From Bacteroidales bacterium (lineage in GTDB: Bacteria > Bacteroidota > Bacteroidia > Bacteroidales > JAADGE01), in NCBI GenBank assembly GCA_021108035.1, contig JAIORQ010000042.1, forward strand, positions 1 to 43,275: 43,275 nt of DNA, written 5' to 3'. Position numbers and translations under genes: made by a program. Below, piece by piece: positions 16,167 through 24,736 of this stretch (its first letter is position 1; every line of letters begins with the position of its first letter). The notes beneath the pieces were generated by a model, which searched no databases, had not been told where the DNA came from, and saw only the letters and a program-made list of their open reading frames with translations.

Positions 16167-17988
16167 ACACCTTTTCAATATCATCAATTTTTATAATCTC
16201 AATTATCTTTCTGCCGTTTTGGGTGAAATTGGGCATTTGGCATGAAAATAATTGATTGATAACATATTGCATCTCTTCAATCGCCAGAGGTTTTGCATAA
16301 TTTAGAGAGGCTTTTCTTGCAATAATTTCTGCAATATTGTCAAGCACATTATCTTTTAATACACCATCATCATCTTTTATTTGAACCAATACAGCTTCTA
16401 TTAAGGTTTTTGGTTGTGAATCGCTTAAATAGGAAGGAATTCCGCTGATCTTAATTATATCGTTTTTTTCAGCCGAAATATCAAAACCTAAATCATTGAT
16501 TGAACTTAATGCTGATTTTATATAAGCAAAATCTTCCGAGCTTAATTGAATTTCAGTAGGATATAATGTTTTTTGAGTATAAATATCGCTTGTTTTTATA
16601 GATTTTGTTAATGCTTCAAAAATAATTCTTTCATGCGCTCGGCAAATATGGATAAACATTAATCCCGATTTTACGGGAGTTGCAATATATTTGTTTTTTA
16701 ATTGGAATAATTTTGAAAAGCTGTTGTTTTCTGTATTAAAACTTTTTTGTTCTGCATCTTTAGAATTGTTTTTTTCTGCAGATTCAAATCCTGTATATAA
16801 GACATCCCAATTGTCCGGAACAACTTCTTTTTTACTTGAAAATTTTGAGAACAACTTTTTTGAATCAACAGTTTCTTCTTCAAAAGGATTATAGTTTTTT
16901 TTATTACTGATATCAGGTTCCGCAAAGGCGAAGTTTTTATTTCCGGAATAAGGCATATCAATAAAACCCTCTCGATCAAAATCTATTGACGGAACAATAT
17001 TGAATTTGCCGAGAGCTTGTTTAACTGACGCCCTCAGCAGTTGATAAATACCTTGCGAATCATCGAAGTTGATTTGTATTTTTGCCGGATGTATGTTAAT
17101 ATCAATTCTTTCAGGAGCGATATTAAAATACAGGAAAAAAGTCGGATGCATATCCGGTTTTATTATCTGTTCATAAGCATTCAGAATAGCTTTGTAAAAA
17201 TAAGGGTGTTTCATAAATCGCCCGTTTACAAAGAAAAATTGCTCACTGTTACGTTTTTTTGCACTTTCGGGTTTACCTGTAAAACCTGATATTTTCAGTA
17301 TGCTTGTATTGCTTTCAACAGGAATAATGTGTTTATTGATATTTTTTCCGAAGATACCGGATATTCTTTCTCGTAAACTCCCGGCTTGTAACTTGTATAT
17401 TTCGTGATTGTTATGTATTAATGTTAAATTAATTTCGGGATGAGATAATGCTGTTTTTTTAAATTCATAAATAATATGGCCGAATTCTGTAGCATCTTTT
17501 TTTAAAAATTTTCGCCTTGCCGGAATATTAAAAAACAAATTTTTTACAGAAAAATTACTGCCGGCAGGTGTAGAAACAGTTTCTTGTTTAATAACTTCAG
17601 AACCTTTAATATGAATATGTGTTCCGAGGTCGAATTCAATTTGTCGGCTTTTTAATTCTACATCAGCCACAGCAGCTATCGAAGCCAATGCTTCGCCTCT
17701 GAAACCCAGACTGTTGATTGCAAACAGGTCTTCTGCAGTTTTTATCTTGGAAGTTGCATGTCTTTCAAAAGCCATTCTGGCATCTGTTTCTGACATTCCT
17801 TTTCCGTTGTCGATTACTTGCACCAAAGTTCTGCCGGCATCTTTTATATTTACCGTTATAGTATCAGCTTCTGCATCTGTTGCGTTTTCTATAAGCTCCT
17901 TAACAACAGATGCCGGTCGTTGAATCACTTCTCCCGCAGCTATCTGATTAGCAACCGAATCGGGTAATAACTGAATAATATCGCTCAT
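16159..17988 (-). CDS. mutL: DNA mismatch repair protein MutL
   Basis: This 609-residue protein has the GHKL ATPase N-terminus: IAAGEVIQRPASVVKELIEN, VIDNGKGM, FERHATSK and GFRGEAL, then a transducer domain with FFVNGRFMKHP and HPAK. The C-terminal dimerisation domain starts near residue 425. Where endonuclease-type MutL proteins have DQHAxxE, this one reads HICRAHER, and the CPxGRP-like motif is replaced by FTQNGRKI, so nuclease activity looks absent or altered. It is the last gene of the pyrH operon, 24 bases after the zinc-ribbon gene. MutL couples MutS mismatch recognition to strand removal. Confidence 0.97.
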   Translation of the reverse strand: MSDIIQLLPDSVANQIAAGEVIQRPASVVKELIENATDAEADTITVNIKDAGRTLVQVIDNGKGMSETDARMAFERHATSKIKTAEDLFAINSLGFRGEALASIAAVADVELKSRQIEFDLGTHIHIKGSEVIKQETVSTPAGSNFSVKNLFFNIPARRKFLKKDATEFGHIIYEFKKTALSHPEINLTLIHNNHEIYKLQAGSLRERISGIFGKNINKHIIPVESNTSILKISGFTGKPESAKKRNSEQFFFVNGRFMKHPYFYKAILNAYEQIIKPDMHPTFFLYFNIAPERIDINIHPAKIQINFDDSQGIYQLLRASVKQALGKFNIVPSIDFDREGFIDMPYSGNKNFAFAEPDISNKKNYNPFEEETVDSKKLFSKFSSKKEVVPDNWDVLYTGFESAEKNNSKDAEQKSFNTENNSFSKLFQLKNKYIATPVKSGLMFIHICRAHERIIFEALTKSIKTSDIYTQKTLYPTEIQLSSEDFAYIKSALSSINDLGFDISAEKNDIIKISGIPSYLSDSQPKTLIEAVLVQIKDDDGVLKDNVLDNIAEIIARKASLNYAKPLAIEEMQYVINQLFSCQMPNFTQNGRKIIEIIKIDDIEKVFK

Positions 17989-18012
17989 TTTAAATATCTA
18001 ATCTGATAATAA

Positions 18013-19122
18013 CTATTCACAAACATTCCCAACCAACCACTTAGTTTCTCCGGTGCCGGGGTCAAAAGCATGATAGCTGCCGTTGATATTTGCAATCACA
18101 TATCTGCCGTTATAATAGAAATCATAAAGTTTGCAACTTTTTCCGCTTTTTTGAACTTCATATTTTATTCTTCCTTCCGTTTTGTCAATTCCGATTAAAT
18201 AGCCCAAATTATCAGAAGTAAACTTCTTTCCGAAAGTGATAATATTTTGATCGGCCAAAACGATAACAGGACCGTCCCACCAAGTTACATCTTCAAATCC
18301 GAGAGGAAGATTCCATAATGTCTCATTTTCATTTTCAGCAATTACCGAGAAGACATCTTTACTGCTTTTTTCTTTCTTTTTTGCAGTGAATGTATTATTA
18401 CCGTCATCAACTGTATTCACATGAATATATCTGCTTGGCCTGTTTTCTAATTTAACATCAAAACTTTCTTTTTTCAATTCAAATGTATTAAAATCAATTG
18501 TCCATAAATTATCATCGTGGGTTTCGAAAAAAAGTTTATTGTCTGAAAAAGTATACCTGTCTACCTTATCACTTAATGAAAAGCTTTTTATTTCAGAAAG
18601 TTCCGTTTTATCATAAATACTTATCGTGAAATCTTCTTTCGGAACACATATGTATGTTTCATTTACAACAAATAGTTTCGGCTCTTTTTCCTTATCAATT
18701 TGAACCGATTTTATTTTTTCTCCGGTCTTCCCGTCAAGGATTTGCAGATAACTTTGACTGTTTTCAATGTTTAACCCTATTGTAACAATATCAAGAAAAT
18801 CATCATTATTATTATCAATAAGATAACCTCCGTCCCGGTGATAGTTATATTTATGAATACCGTAATAGGAATCACCGTCGGTATAATCGCTTATTCCTTT
18901 ACCCGTGAATAACAATGAGGAGATAAATCCGAATGCAATCATCCCGATTACGAAAAACACAGAAAATTTAGTATATTTTTTTGACTTTTCTGACATGTTT
19001 CGGTAAAAATCAAATTGAGTAAATTCAATTTTATTAACAGAACCACAATATTCGCATGTTACAGTTTCTGCATTTTTTTCAACTTGAAGTTTTGCTCCGC
19101 AATTTTTACATTTATAGACCAT
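18013..19122 (-). CDS. Zinc-ribbon membrane protein with PQQ-like repeats
   Basis: This 369-residue protein begins with a zinc ribbon (YKCKNCGAKLQVE, then CEYCGS), followed by one membrane segment (about 52-70). The remainder is likely extracytoplasmic and looks like a beta-propeller of PQQ/WD type (LQILDGKTGEKI, GYLIGIDKTEGRI, YHAFDPGTGETKWL). The function is unknown; it may sense or scaffold. It sits between pyrH (14 bases) and mutL (24 bases), evidently co-transcribed. Confidence 0.8.
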   Translation of the reverse strand: MVYKCKNCGAKLQVEKNAETVTCEYCGSVNKIEFTQFDFYRNMSEKSKKYTKFSVFFVIGMIAFGFISSLLFTGKGISDYTDGDSYYGIHKYNYHRDGGYLIDNNNDDFLDIVTIGLNIENSQSYLQILDGKTGEKIKSVQIDKEKEPKLFVVNETYICVPKEDFTISIYDKTELSEIKSFSLSDKVDRYTFSDNKLFFETHDDNLWTIDFNTFELKKESFDVKLENRPSRYIHVNTVDDGNNTFTAKKKEKSSKDVFSVIAENENETLWNLPLGFEDVTWWDGPVIVLADQNIITFGKKFTSDNLGYLIGIDKTEGRIKYEVQKSGKSCKLYDFYYNGRYVIANINGSYHAFDPGTGETKWLVGNVCE

Positions 19123-19136
19123 AGTTTTTGTTTTAA

Positions 19137-19844
19137 TTATTTATGTATCAAAGTTCCAATTTCATTACCTTCAATTACTTTCCTCAAATTTCCCGGAGTA
19201 TCCATATCAAAAACATAAATCGGCATATTGTTTTGCCGGCACATTGTAAATGCGGTGAAATCCATTACTTTCAATTCTTTATCTATTACTTCATCAAAAG
19301 TAATATTTATGAATTTTGTTGCATTCGGGTCTTTTTCCGGGTCTGCTGTGTAAACTCCGTCAACTCTTGTTCCTTTCAGTATTGCATCTGCTTCAATTTC
19401 TAATGCTCTTAATGATGCTCCGGAATCTGTTGAAAAATACGGGTTTCCTGTTCCTCCTGTCAATATTGCAATTTGCTTGTTTTTGAAAGCATCAAACACT
19501 TTTTGTTTAGAATAGCGTTCACCTGCCGGTTCTGTACTGAATGCCGTAAATAATCGAGCATCTTGCCCAATTGATTCAAAGGCAGATTCCAAAGCTAAAC
19601 CGTTAATAATCGTTGCCAGCATACCCATATAATCACCTTTTACACGGTCAAAACCAAGTTCCACACCGCCCAAACCTCGGAAAATATTTCCGCCTCCGAT
19701 AACAATTGCAACTTCAACGCCTTGTTCTGCAATATCTTTAATTTGGCTGACATATTCATTTAAAATTTTTGTGTCAATACCGGTTCCTTTTTCTCCGGCA
19801 AGTGATTGCCCGCTTAATTTTAATAATATTCTTTTGTATTTCAT
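19137..19844 (-). CDS. pyrH: Uridylate kinase (UMP kinase)
   Basis: This 235-residue protein matches bacterial PyrH: KRILLKLSGQSLAGE at the N-terminus, VIGGGNIFRG, DYMGMLATIINGLAL, ILTGGTGNPYFSTDSGA and KGTRVDGVYTADPEKDP. It phosphorylates UMP to UDP in pyrimidine nucleotide synthesis. The length is typical. In many bacteria pyrH is followed by frr; here it is followed by a zinc-ribbon gene and mutL. Its own promoter lies at 19864-19896. Confidence 0.98.
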   Translation of the reverse strand: MKYKRILLKLSGQSLAGEKGTGIDTKILNEYVSQIKDIAEQGVEVAIVIGGGNIFRGLGGVELGFDRVKGDYMGMLATIINGLALESAFESIGQDARLFTAFSTEPAGERYSKQKVFDAFKNKQIAILTGGTGNPYFSTDSGASLRALEIEADAILKGTRVDGVYTADPEKDPNATKFINITFDEVIDKELKVMDFTAFTMCRQNNMPIYVFDMDTPGNLRKVIEGNEIGTLIHK

Positions 19845-19863
19845 CTTACATTTTTTAATTCAA

Positions 19864-19896
19864 CAAATTTACTGAATTTACTTGAATTCTCACAAA
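19864..19896 (-). promoter_or_regulatory. Promoter of the pyrH operon
   Basis: On the - strand: -33 TTTG (19893-19896), 21 bases, -7 TAAATTTG (19864-19871), 20 bases before the pyrH ATG. The rest of the 314-base divergent region to trpS contains a possible + strand -7 box, TACTTTTG (19921-19928), without a good -33, and nothing else I can name. Confidence 0.7.
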
Positions 19897-20158
19897 GGAA
19901 AAACATTCAATTTATTTTATTACTTTTGCAAACTTGAATTTGGACTTTTTTTTAAGAAAACAGATTTTTATTCCGATAAATTTTTTTCTGATAAATAGAA
20001 ATTAGAATGATTGAATGCACAAATGACTAAATGTGAAAATGCAAATTAAATTTTTATTCAAGCATTTTATCATTCTGTCATTTCACCATTAATTCACAAC
20101 TCATCAAATTAGCAGCAAGAAACAAAATAACAAAGTAAAATATAAAGACAAGAGATCA

Positions 20159-21148
20159 ATGGAAACAGTATTAAGCGGAATTCGACCGACAGGGAACCTT
20201 CACTTGGGAAATTATTTTGGTGCAATAAAGAATTTTATTAAAATGCAAGAAGAAAATAAGTGTTATTTTTTCATTGCAGATTATCATTCTTTAACCACTT
20301 ATCCTACACCTGAAAATTTACATAACAGTGTAAAATCGGTATTAGCAGAATATCTTGCAACAGGTCTTGATCCTGATAAATCAGCGATTTATGTACAAAG
20401 TGATGTACGCGAAATTCCCGAACTTTATTTGTTATTAAATATGAATGCCTATGTCGGAGAATTGGAAAGGACAACTTCTTTTAAAGATAAAGTAAGAACC
20501 CAACCCAATAATGTTAATGCCGGTTTACTAACTTACCCGGTTATGATGGCAGCTGATATTTTAATACATCGCTCTCATAAAGTTCCCGTAGGTAAAGATC
20601 AAGAACAAAACTTGGAAATGGCAAGGAAATTTGCCAAACGCTTTAACCACATGTATAAAGTTGATTATTTTCCGGAGCCTCAACCTTACAATTTCGGAGA
20701 AGAATTGGTAAAAGTTCCCGGTTTGGACGGCAGCGGTAAAATGGGAAAAACTGCCGGTAACGGTATTTACTTGATTGACGAAGATAAAGTGATTCAAAAG
20801 AAAGTAATGCGAGCAGTAACCGACAGCGGACCCACAGAAATGAATTCTCCTGTTTCTGAACCTGTTCAAAATTTGTTTACATTAATGAACCTTGTATCAA
20901 CTCCTGACACATTAGAATTCTTCAAAAAAAAATACAGCACTTGTGAAATCCGTTACGGTGATTTGAAAAAACAACTCGCAGAAGATATCATCAAGTTTGT
21001 AACACCAATACGAAAAAACATCCTTGAAATTTTTGAAGACACTGAATATTTAAGAAAAGTTGCCAAGCAAGGAGCTGAAAAAGCAATTGAAAGTGCTTCA
21101 AAAACTATTAAAGAAGTTCGGAAGATTATTGGGTTTAGGAAGTTTTAG
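20159..21148 (+). CDS. trpS: Tryptophanyl-tRNA synthetase
   Basis: This 329-residue class I synthetase has SGIRPTGNLHLGNYFGA at the N-terminus (HLGN is the HIGH motif), the tryptophan-pocket region around SDVREIPEL and MMAADIL, DQEQNLEMAR, and GSGKMGKTAGN as the KMSKS loop. It charges tRNA-Trp. The length is normal for the bacterial short form. The following AbiC-like gene starts 14 bases downstream and may be co-transcribed by read-through. Confidence 0.98.
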   Translation: METVLSGIRPTGNLHLGNYFGAIKNFIKMQEENKCYFFIADYHSLTTYPTPENLHNSVKSVLAEYLATGLDPDKSAIYVQSDVREIPELYLLLNMNAYVGELERTTSFKDKVRTQPNNVNAGLLTYPVMMAADILIHRSHKVPVGKDQEQNLEMARKFAKRFNHMYKVDYFPEPQPYNFGEELVKVPGLDGSGKMGKTAGNGIYLIDEDKVIQKKVMRAVTDSGPTEMNSPVSEPVQNLFTLMNLVSTPDTLEFFKKKYSTCEIRYGDLKKQLAEDIIKFVTPIRKNILEIFEDTEYLRKVAKQGAEKAIESASKTIKEVRKIIGFRKF

Positions 21149-21162
21149 TAAAATACTAAATA

Positions 21163-22038
21163 ATGACATCAATTTATAAAATACCGGAAGAACCCGATAC
21201 TTCACAAATAGAAAGTCAAATAAGATTTTATACTCGTTTTGCATGGGGAATTGTCTTTTTGGGTTTAATTATTGGTATCTTATTTTTTATTATTCCTAAC
21301 AATTCGTGTTTTAAAGATTTTGGGGATTATACCGGTGGAGTTGTTGCCTCTTTATGGTCTCTTGCCGGATTGTTTATTATTTATGTTGCCTTTTTAGGGC
21401 AAAAGAAAGAAATCAAACTTCAACAATATGAAATAAAATTAAACAGAGCTGAAATAAAATTGTCAACTCAAGAACTCAAAGGACAAAAACAACAAATGGT
21501 TCAACAAAATGAAACAATAAAAAAACAACAGTTTGAACATGGTTTTTTTAGTCTTTTAAATATGCTTTCTGAAATTGGCAAAATAAATAATAGAGAAAAA
21601 TACCCCGCGATTGCCAGAAAATTATTTGATGATATAAAGCATAGAAGAGCATACACGCGAGAAAGTATAACGAGCTTAGAAATATATCATTCATATGAGG
21701 ATAATTTTTTTAATTCCATGAATCATTTTTTTTCAAATTTCATCTTAATTATTCGATTTGTATCAGAAAAAAAAATTGACCTAAAACAAAAAGAATACTA
21801 CATAAACATTGCTATTACGCATTTATCAGAAGAAGAGTTTTTCGTTTTAGCTATTTACAACTTTTCTAATTATAACCCAAAGATTATTGAAAATGATAAT
21901 AAAGAACTGCAAATAAAAAAGCTAATAGAAAATCACTACTTATTTAGACAGCTTATTGGAACGAAATATTTCAAATTATTAAACAATATAAATTTCTACG
22001 AAAGAACGGCATATAGTAAAGAACCACAATTCAAATAA
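21163..22038 (+). CDS. AbiC-like putative phage abortive infection protein
   Basis: This 291-residue protein has two hydrophobic segments (about 28-46 and 62-80) enclosing DFGDYTGGVVASLWSLAGL. A coiled coil of about 45 residues follows (EIKLQQYEIKLNRAEIKL, KGQKQQMVQQNETIKKQQFE), then the FFSLLNMLSEI region. This is the layout of the putative AbiC family (PF16872-like). Some members abort phage infection; the function here is inferred. It is a single-gene insertion between trpS and a broken transpeptidase copy. Confidence 0.78.
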   Translation: MTSIYKIPEEPDTSQIESQIRFYTRFAWGIVFLGLIIGILFFIIPNNSCFKDFGDYTGGVVASLWSLAGLFIIYVAFLGQKKEIKLQQYEIKLNRAEIKLSTQELKGQKQQMVQQNETIKKQQFEHGFFSLLNMLSEIGKINNREKYPAIARKLFDDIKHRRAYTRESITSLEIYHSYEDNFFNSMNHFFSNFILIIRFVSEKKIDLKQKEYYINIAITHLSEEEFFVLAIYNFSNYNPKIIENDNKELQIKKLIENHYLFRQLIGTKYFKLLNNINFYERTAYSKEPQFK

Positions 22039-22054
22039 TTGAAATTATCGTTTA

Positions 22055-22336
22055 ATGATTAAGAAAATTCTAAAATATTCAACAATATTAATTTTAATCT
22101 TCTTTATTGCCTGGTATTTCTTTCCACAAAAAAAATTAGACACATCAAAAACTATAGATAAAATAACAGTAATAAAACATAAAAGAGAGTTAAAAGTTTA
22201 TTCAAAAGGAGAACTTCTAAAAACATATTCAATATCTTTGGGCAGAAAGCCGATTGGAGATAAACATTTTGAAGGAGACAATAAAACACCAGAAGGTATT
22301 AACATCATTAATGATAAAAATCCTCACGTTTGTTAA
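22055..22336 (+). pseudogene. Truncated copy of the L,D-transpeptidase gene
   Basis: The first about 88 residues (a membrane anchor, then YFFPQKKLDTSKTID and SISLGRKPIGDKHFEGDN) nearly duplicate the intact gene at 23834. DNA similarity continues to about 22320 (AATGATAAAAAT), then breaks off into unrelated sequence and a stop. The catalytic HG and GC motifs are missing, so it cannot work as a transpeptidase. The next 159 bases contain no gene, only short inverted stretches such as ACTTTGCCAAAGT. Confidence 0.85.
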
Positions 22337-22495
22337 ACTTTGCCAAAGTTGCAGTTTGCAAACACTTACAATAAAACGCCGAACTGTTAATAAATTGCAG
22401 TTGTTGAAATCGGACTTGTTGATTTTTTGTCAGACGTTCACAAAGCATAGACAGTATTAATTAACCTGCATCTGTATAATGCAAAATCAATATAA

Positions 22496-23668
22496 CTAAT
22501 TTTTCTCTTGCCCTCCTTCTAAAACACCATTTTTAAAAGAATATTTATAGTAAGTTTTTGAAACAAATTCATCTCCTGTATCGCTGTCTCCTTCAATAAA
22601 CTTCTTTTGAATTTTTATATCTCCGTTATTAAACACATTTGCCGTAATTGTTTCTTCAACCCACATTGGAGAGTCACTGCTTGAAGATAGCTCCGCTATT
22701 GCATAACTTCCTGTAATTTTATTATTTTCGGACAAACTGATGAATAGTTTTTTATAGGAATGATAATCTGTATATTTTTCAACAGCCCATGTATATGCAG
22801 TGATTCCGTTCTCAATATCAAAAGTATGCAGAGCATATGCTTTAGAATTTGAAACCATACTCATCGAAATAAATTCTTCAACAACTCCTTTACCGTATAT
22901 GTCTGCAATATCTTTTCCGTTATTGAACAGAGTTGAAATATGATCAGCCTTTAATTTATTATATGTTTCATTATTGATTTCTGATATCAATATTGAATCT
23001 GCTTCATACGGCAAAGAAGATTGTTGCTTAAAGAGATTCATAAAATCTGCTAAAGGTATTGATTTGTCTTTCTTAATAAATTTACCATTAGAATCAATCA
23101 TATATTCTTCTTTTCTCCCCTCATAATCTGTTTCAATAGGCCCGGTACCCTTTTCAATAACTGCAGATTGCGTCATTTCAATTACACTTATGCCACTGTT
23201 ATCTACTTCTGAACCGGCAAGATAAAGTTCATCAATTAGTTCAAAATTATTATTCAGAGTTGCCAAATAATATTTGTCCATATATCTTCCTGTTTTATTG
23301 AATCCCAAGCAAACCAGATTCCATTCAGGTGTTTTATGTTTCCAATAAAATCTGACAGAATCTTCATTATAAATAATTTCTATTAGTTTAAACTTTTCAA
23401 AGTCTTCATTAGAGACTTTTATCGTTTTAAAATTACCACTTATCTTTTTGCCGTCCCATTCTTGAGGAAACTTTGCCGTTTCAAGTTGTTGATGCACTTC
23501 TATCAATGATAATGATTCCTTTTTAGGTTTATCTTTCTTGACATCATTGTTATAATCTGTGTTAACCGAACTCGGTATATCATTTTCTTCTTCCTCTGAA
23601 CATGACTGTATTGTTAGAAAAAAAAGAAACAGAAAAGAAACAAAAAGAATATGTTTAAAAATTTTCAT
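22496..23668 (-). CDS. Lipoprotein of unknown function
   Basis: This 390-residue protein has a lipoprotein signal (lipobox TIQSC) followed by an acidic, then Lys/Asp-rich linker (EEEEND, KKDKPKKE). The mature part has no recognised domain; segments such as EWDGKKISGNFKTIKVSNED and YTWAVEKYTDYHSYKKLF suggest a beta-rich fold. A -7 box, TAAATTTG (23698-23705 on the - strand), lies 30 bases upstream. The gene sits, reversed, between the broken and intact transpeptidase copies. Confidence 0.75.
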   Translation of the reverse strand: MKIFKHILFVSFLFLFFLTIQSCSEEEENDIPSSVNTDYNNDVKKDKPKKESLSLIEVHQQLETAKFPQEWDGKKISGNFKTIKVSNEDFEKFKLIEIIYNEDSVRFYWKHKTPEWNLVCLGFNKTGRYMDKYYLATLNNNFELIDELYLAGSEVDNSGISVIEMTQSAVIEKGTGPIETDYEGRKEEYMIDSNGKFIKKDKSIPLADFMNLFKQQSSLPYEADSILISEINNETYNKLKADHISTLFNNGKDIADIYGKGVVEEFISMSMVSNSKAYALHTFDIENGITAYTWAVEKYTDYHSYKKLFISLSENNKITGSYAIAELSSSSDSPMWVEETITANVFNNGDIKIQKKFIEGDSDTGDEFVSKTYYKYSFKNGVLEGGQEKN

Positions 23669-23833
23669 AATTACGGATATTATATATTTTTACATATCAA
23701 ATTTACATTAATTGAGATAATTATTGAAGTATTTACTTATGTTATAAAGCATAGATATAAACTTAACCGAAACAGCTTTATTTTTTACCCATTAAATCGA
23801 CATAGAGCCGAAATTTTCAACTAATTGCTTTTT

Positions 23834-24352
23834 ATGTTTAAAAAAATCCTAAAATATATTTTATTACTCTCTATAACTTTAATCATTATTTGGTATTTCT
23901 TTCCACAAAAAAAATTAGACACATCAAAAACTATAGATAAAATTACAGTCATCAAACATAAACGAGAGTTAAATGTCTATTCAAAAGGAGAACTTCTAAA
24001 AACATATTCAATATCTTTGGGCAGAGAACCGATTGGTGATAAACATTTTGAGGGAGACAATAAAACACCTGAAGGAATTTACACCATTAATGATAAAAAT
24101 TCGAACAGCGCTTATCATTTAAACTTGGGGATTTCTTATCCGAACAAAAAAGACAGAACATTTGCAAAAAAACATAATAAAAGTCCGGGTGGTTTAATAA
24201 AAATACACGGTTTAAAAAACGGTTACGGTTTTATTGGCAAGTTTCATCGTTGGGCAGATTGGACGCAAGGCTGTATTGCTGTTACGAATAAAGAAATTGA
24301 AGAACTGTATCATAATGTTCCTTTAGGTACACCAATTGAAATTTTAGAGTAA
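23834..24352 (+). CDS. L,D-transpeptidase (YkuD family)
   Basis: The ATG at 23834 gives 172 residues; a TTG nine bases earlier is less likely. An N-terminal membrane segment (about 5-23) anchors it in the inner membrane. The YkuD domain (about 35-172) shows VIKHKRELNVYSKGELLKTY, SLGREPIGDK.FEGDNKTPEG, IKIHG with the active-site His and DWTQGCIAVTN with nucleophile C147. Such enzymes make 3-3 peptidoglycan cross-links or attach proteins to the wall. The truncated twin at 22055 shows a recent local duplication. Confidence 0.92.
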   Translation: MFKKILKYILLLSITLIIIWYFFPQKKLDTSKTIDKITVIKHKRELNVYSKGELLKTYSISLGREPIGDKHFEGDNKTPEGIYTINDKNSNSAYHLNLGISYPNKKDRTFAKKHNKSPGGLIKIHGLKNGYGFIGKFHRWADWTQGCIAVTNKEIEELYHNVPLGTPIEILE

Positions 24353-24413
24353 TAAAATTATTTGCCTGAAGTAATATTTAACTGAACAAAATCACTTCCT
24401 GAAAGTTTTATCC

Positions 24414-24464
24414 TATATTTGCTTCAACTATAATGCTCTTTCGGATTTATTTCTAATCCGAAAG
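24414..24464 (+). promoter_or_regulatory. Putative metH promoter element and leader hairpin
   Basis: TATATTTG (24414-24421) fits the -7 consensus but has no clear -33 partner. Just downstream is a perfect 10-bp stem, CTTTCGGATT and AATCCGAAAG (24438-24464), with a 7-base loop. There is no T-run on either side, so it is not an obvious terminator. A transcript from here would have a leader of about 300 nt carrying the following foldback element. Confidence 0.4.
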
Positions 24465-24474
24465 AAAACTGTTC

Positions 24475-24702
24475 GGGATTATAACCTGCATTATGCACGC
24501 ATTAAAATTTTGTCGTAATTGAGGCGTCAAACCTTGAAGCTGTATATTAATACTGCAAAAGGTTTGTAACGAAAAGTACGGCAAAATTATAATGTGCCTT
24601 TGGTAAAAATTTAGTTTTTGCACGAAAAAATTGTAAAAGCGTGATAATCTGTAAAACAACTGATTTTTTTAAATTTTTATGAATAATGCAGGTTATAATC
24701 CC
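24475..24702. repeat. 228-bp foldback (imperfect palindrome) before metH
   Basis: The outer 20 bases match perfectly in inverted orientation (GGGATTATAACCTGCATTAT, 24475-24494, against 24683-24702). Inner arms pair too: CATTAAAATTTTGTCGTA with TACGGCAAAATTATAATG, and CAAACCTT with AAGGTTTG. The right arm has about 85 extra bases. The AAC/GTT at the outer arms and the CAAAATTT-type inner arms resemble the cassette sites, but identical outer arms and no cassette gene make attC identity uncertain. It contains no gene. Confidence 0.7.
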
Positions 24703-24736
24703 AAACAGATTAATTGCCAAAATAAGAGACAGAACA

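Noticed and set aside
22337-22495. Small gene after the broken transpeptidase
   Set aside because: Frames in both directions are short and without start or motif; only short inverted stretches are present.
24475-24702. metH foldback as a definite attC site
   Set aside because: The outer arms are identical rather than merely complementary at the core, no cassette gene adjoins it, and the arms differ by about 85 bases in length.
24353-24736. Cobalamin or SAM riboswitch upstream of metH
   Set aside because: I could not find a B12 box or SAM riboswitch core; the structure there is a long foldback plus a simple hairpin.
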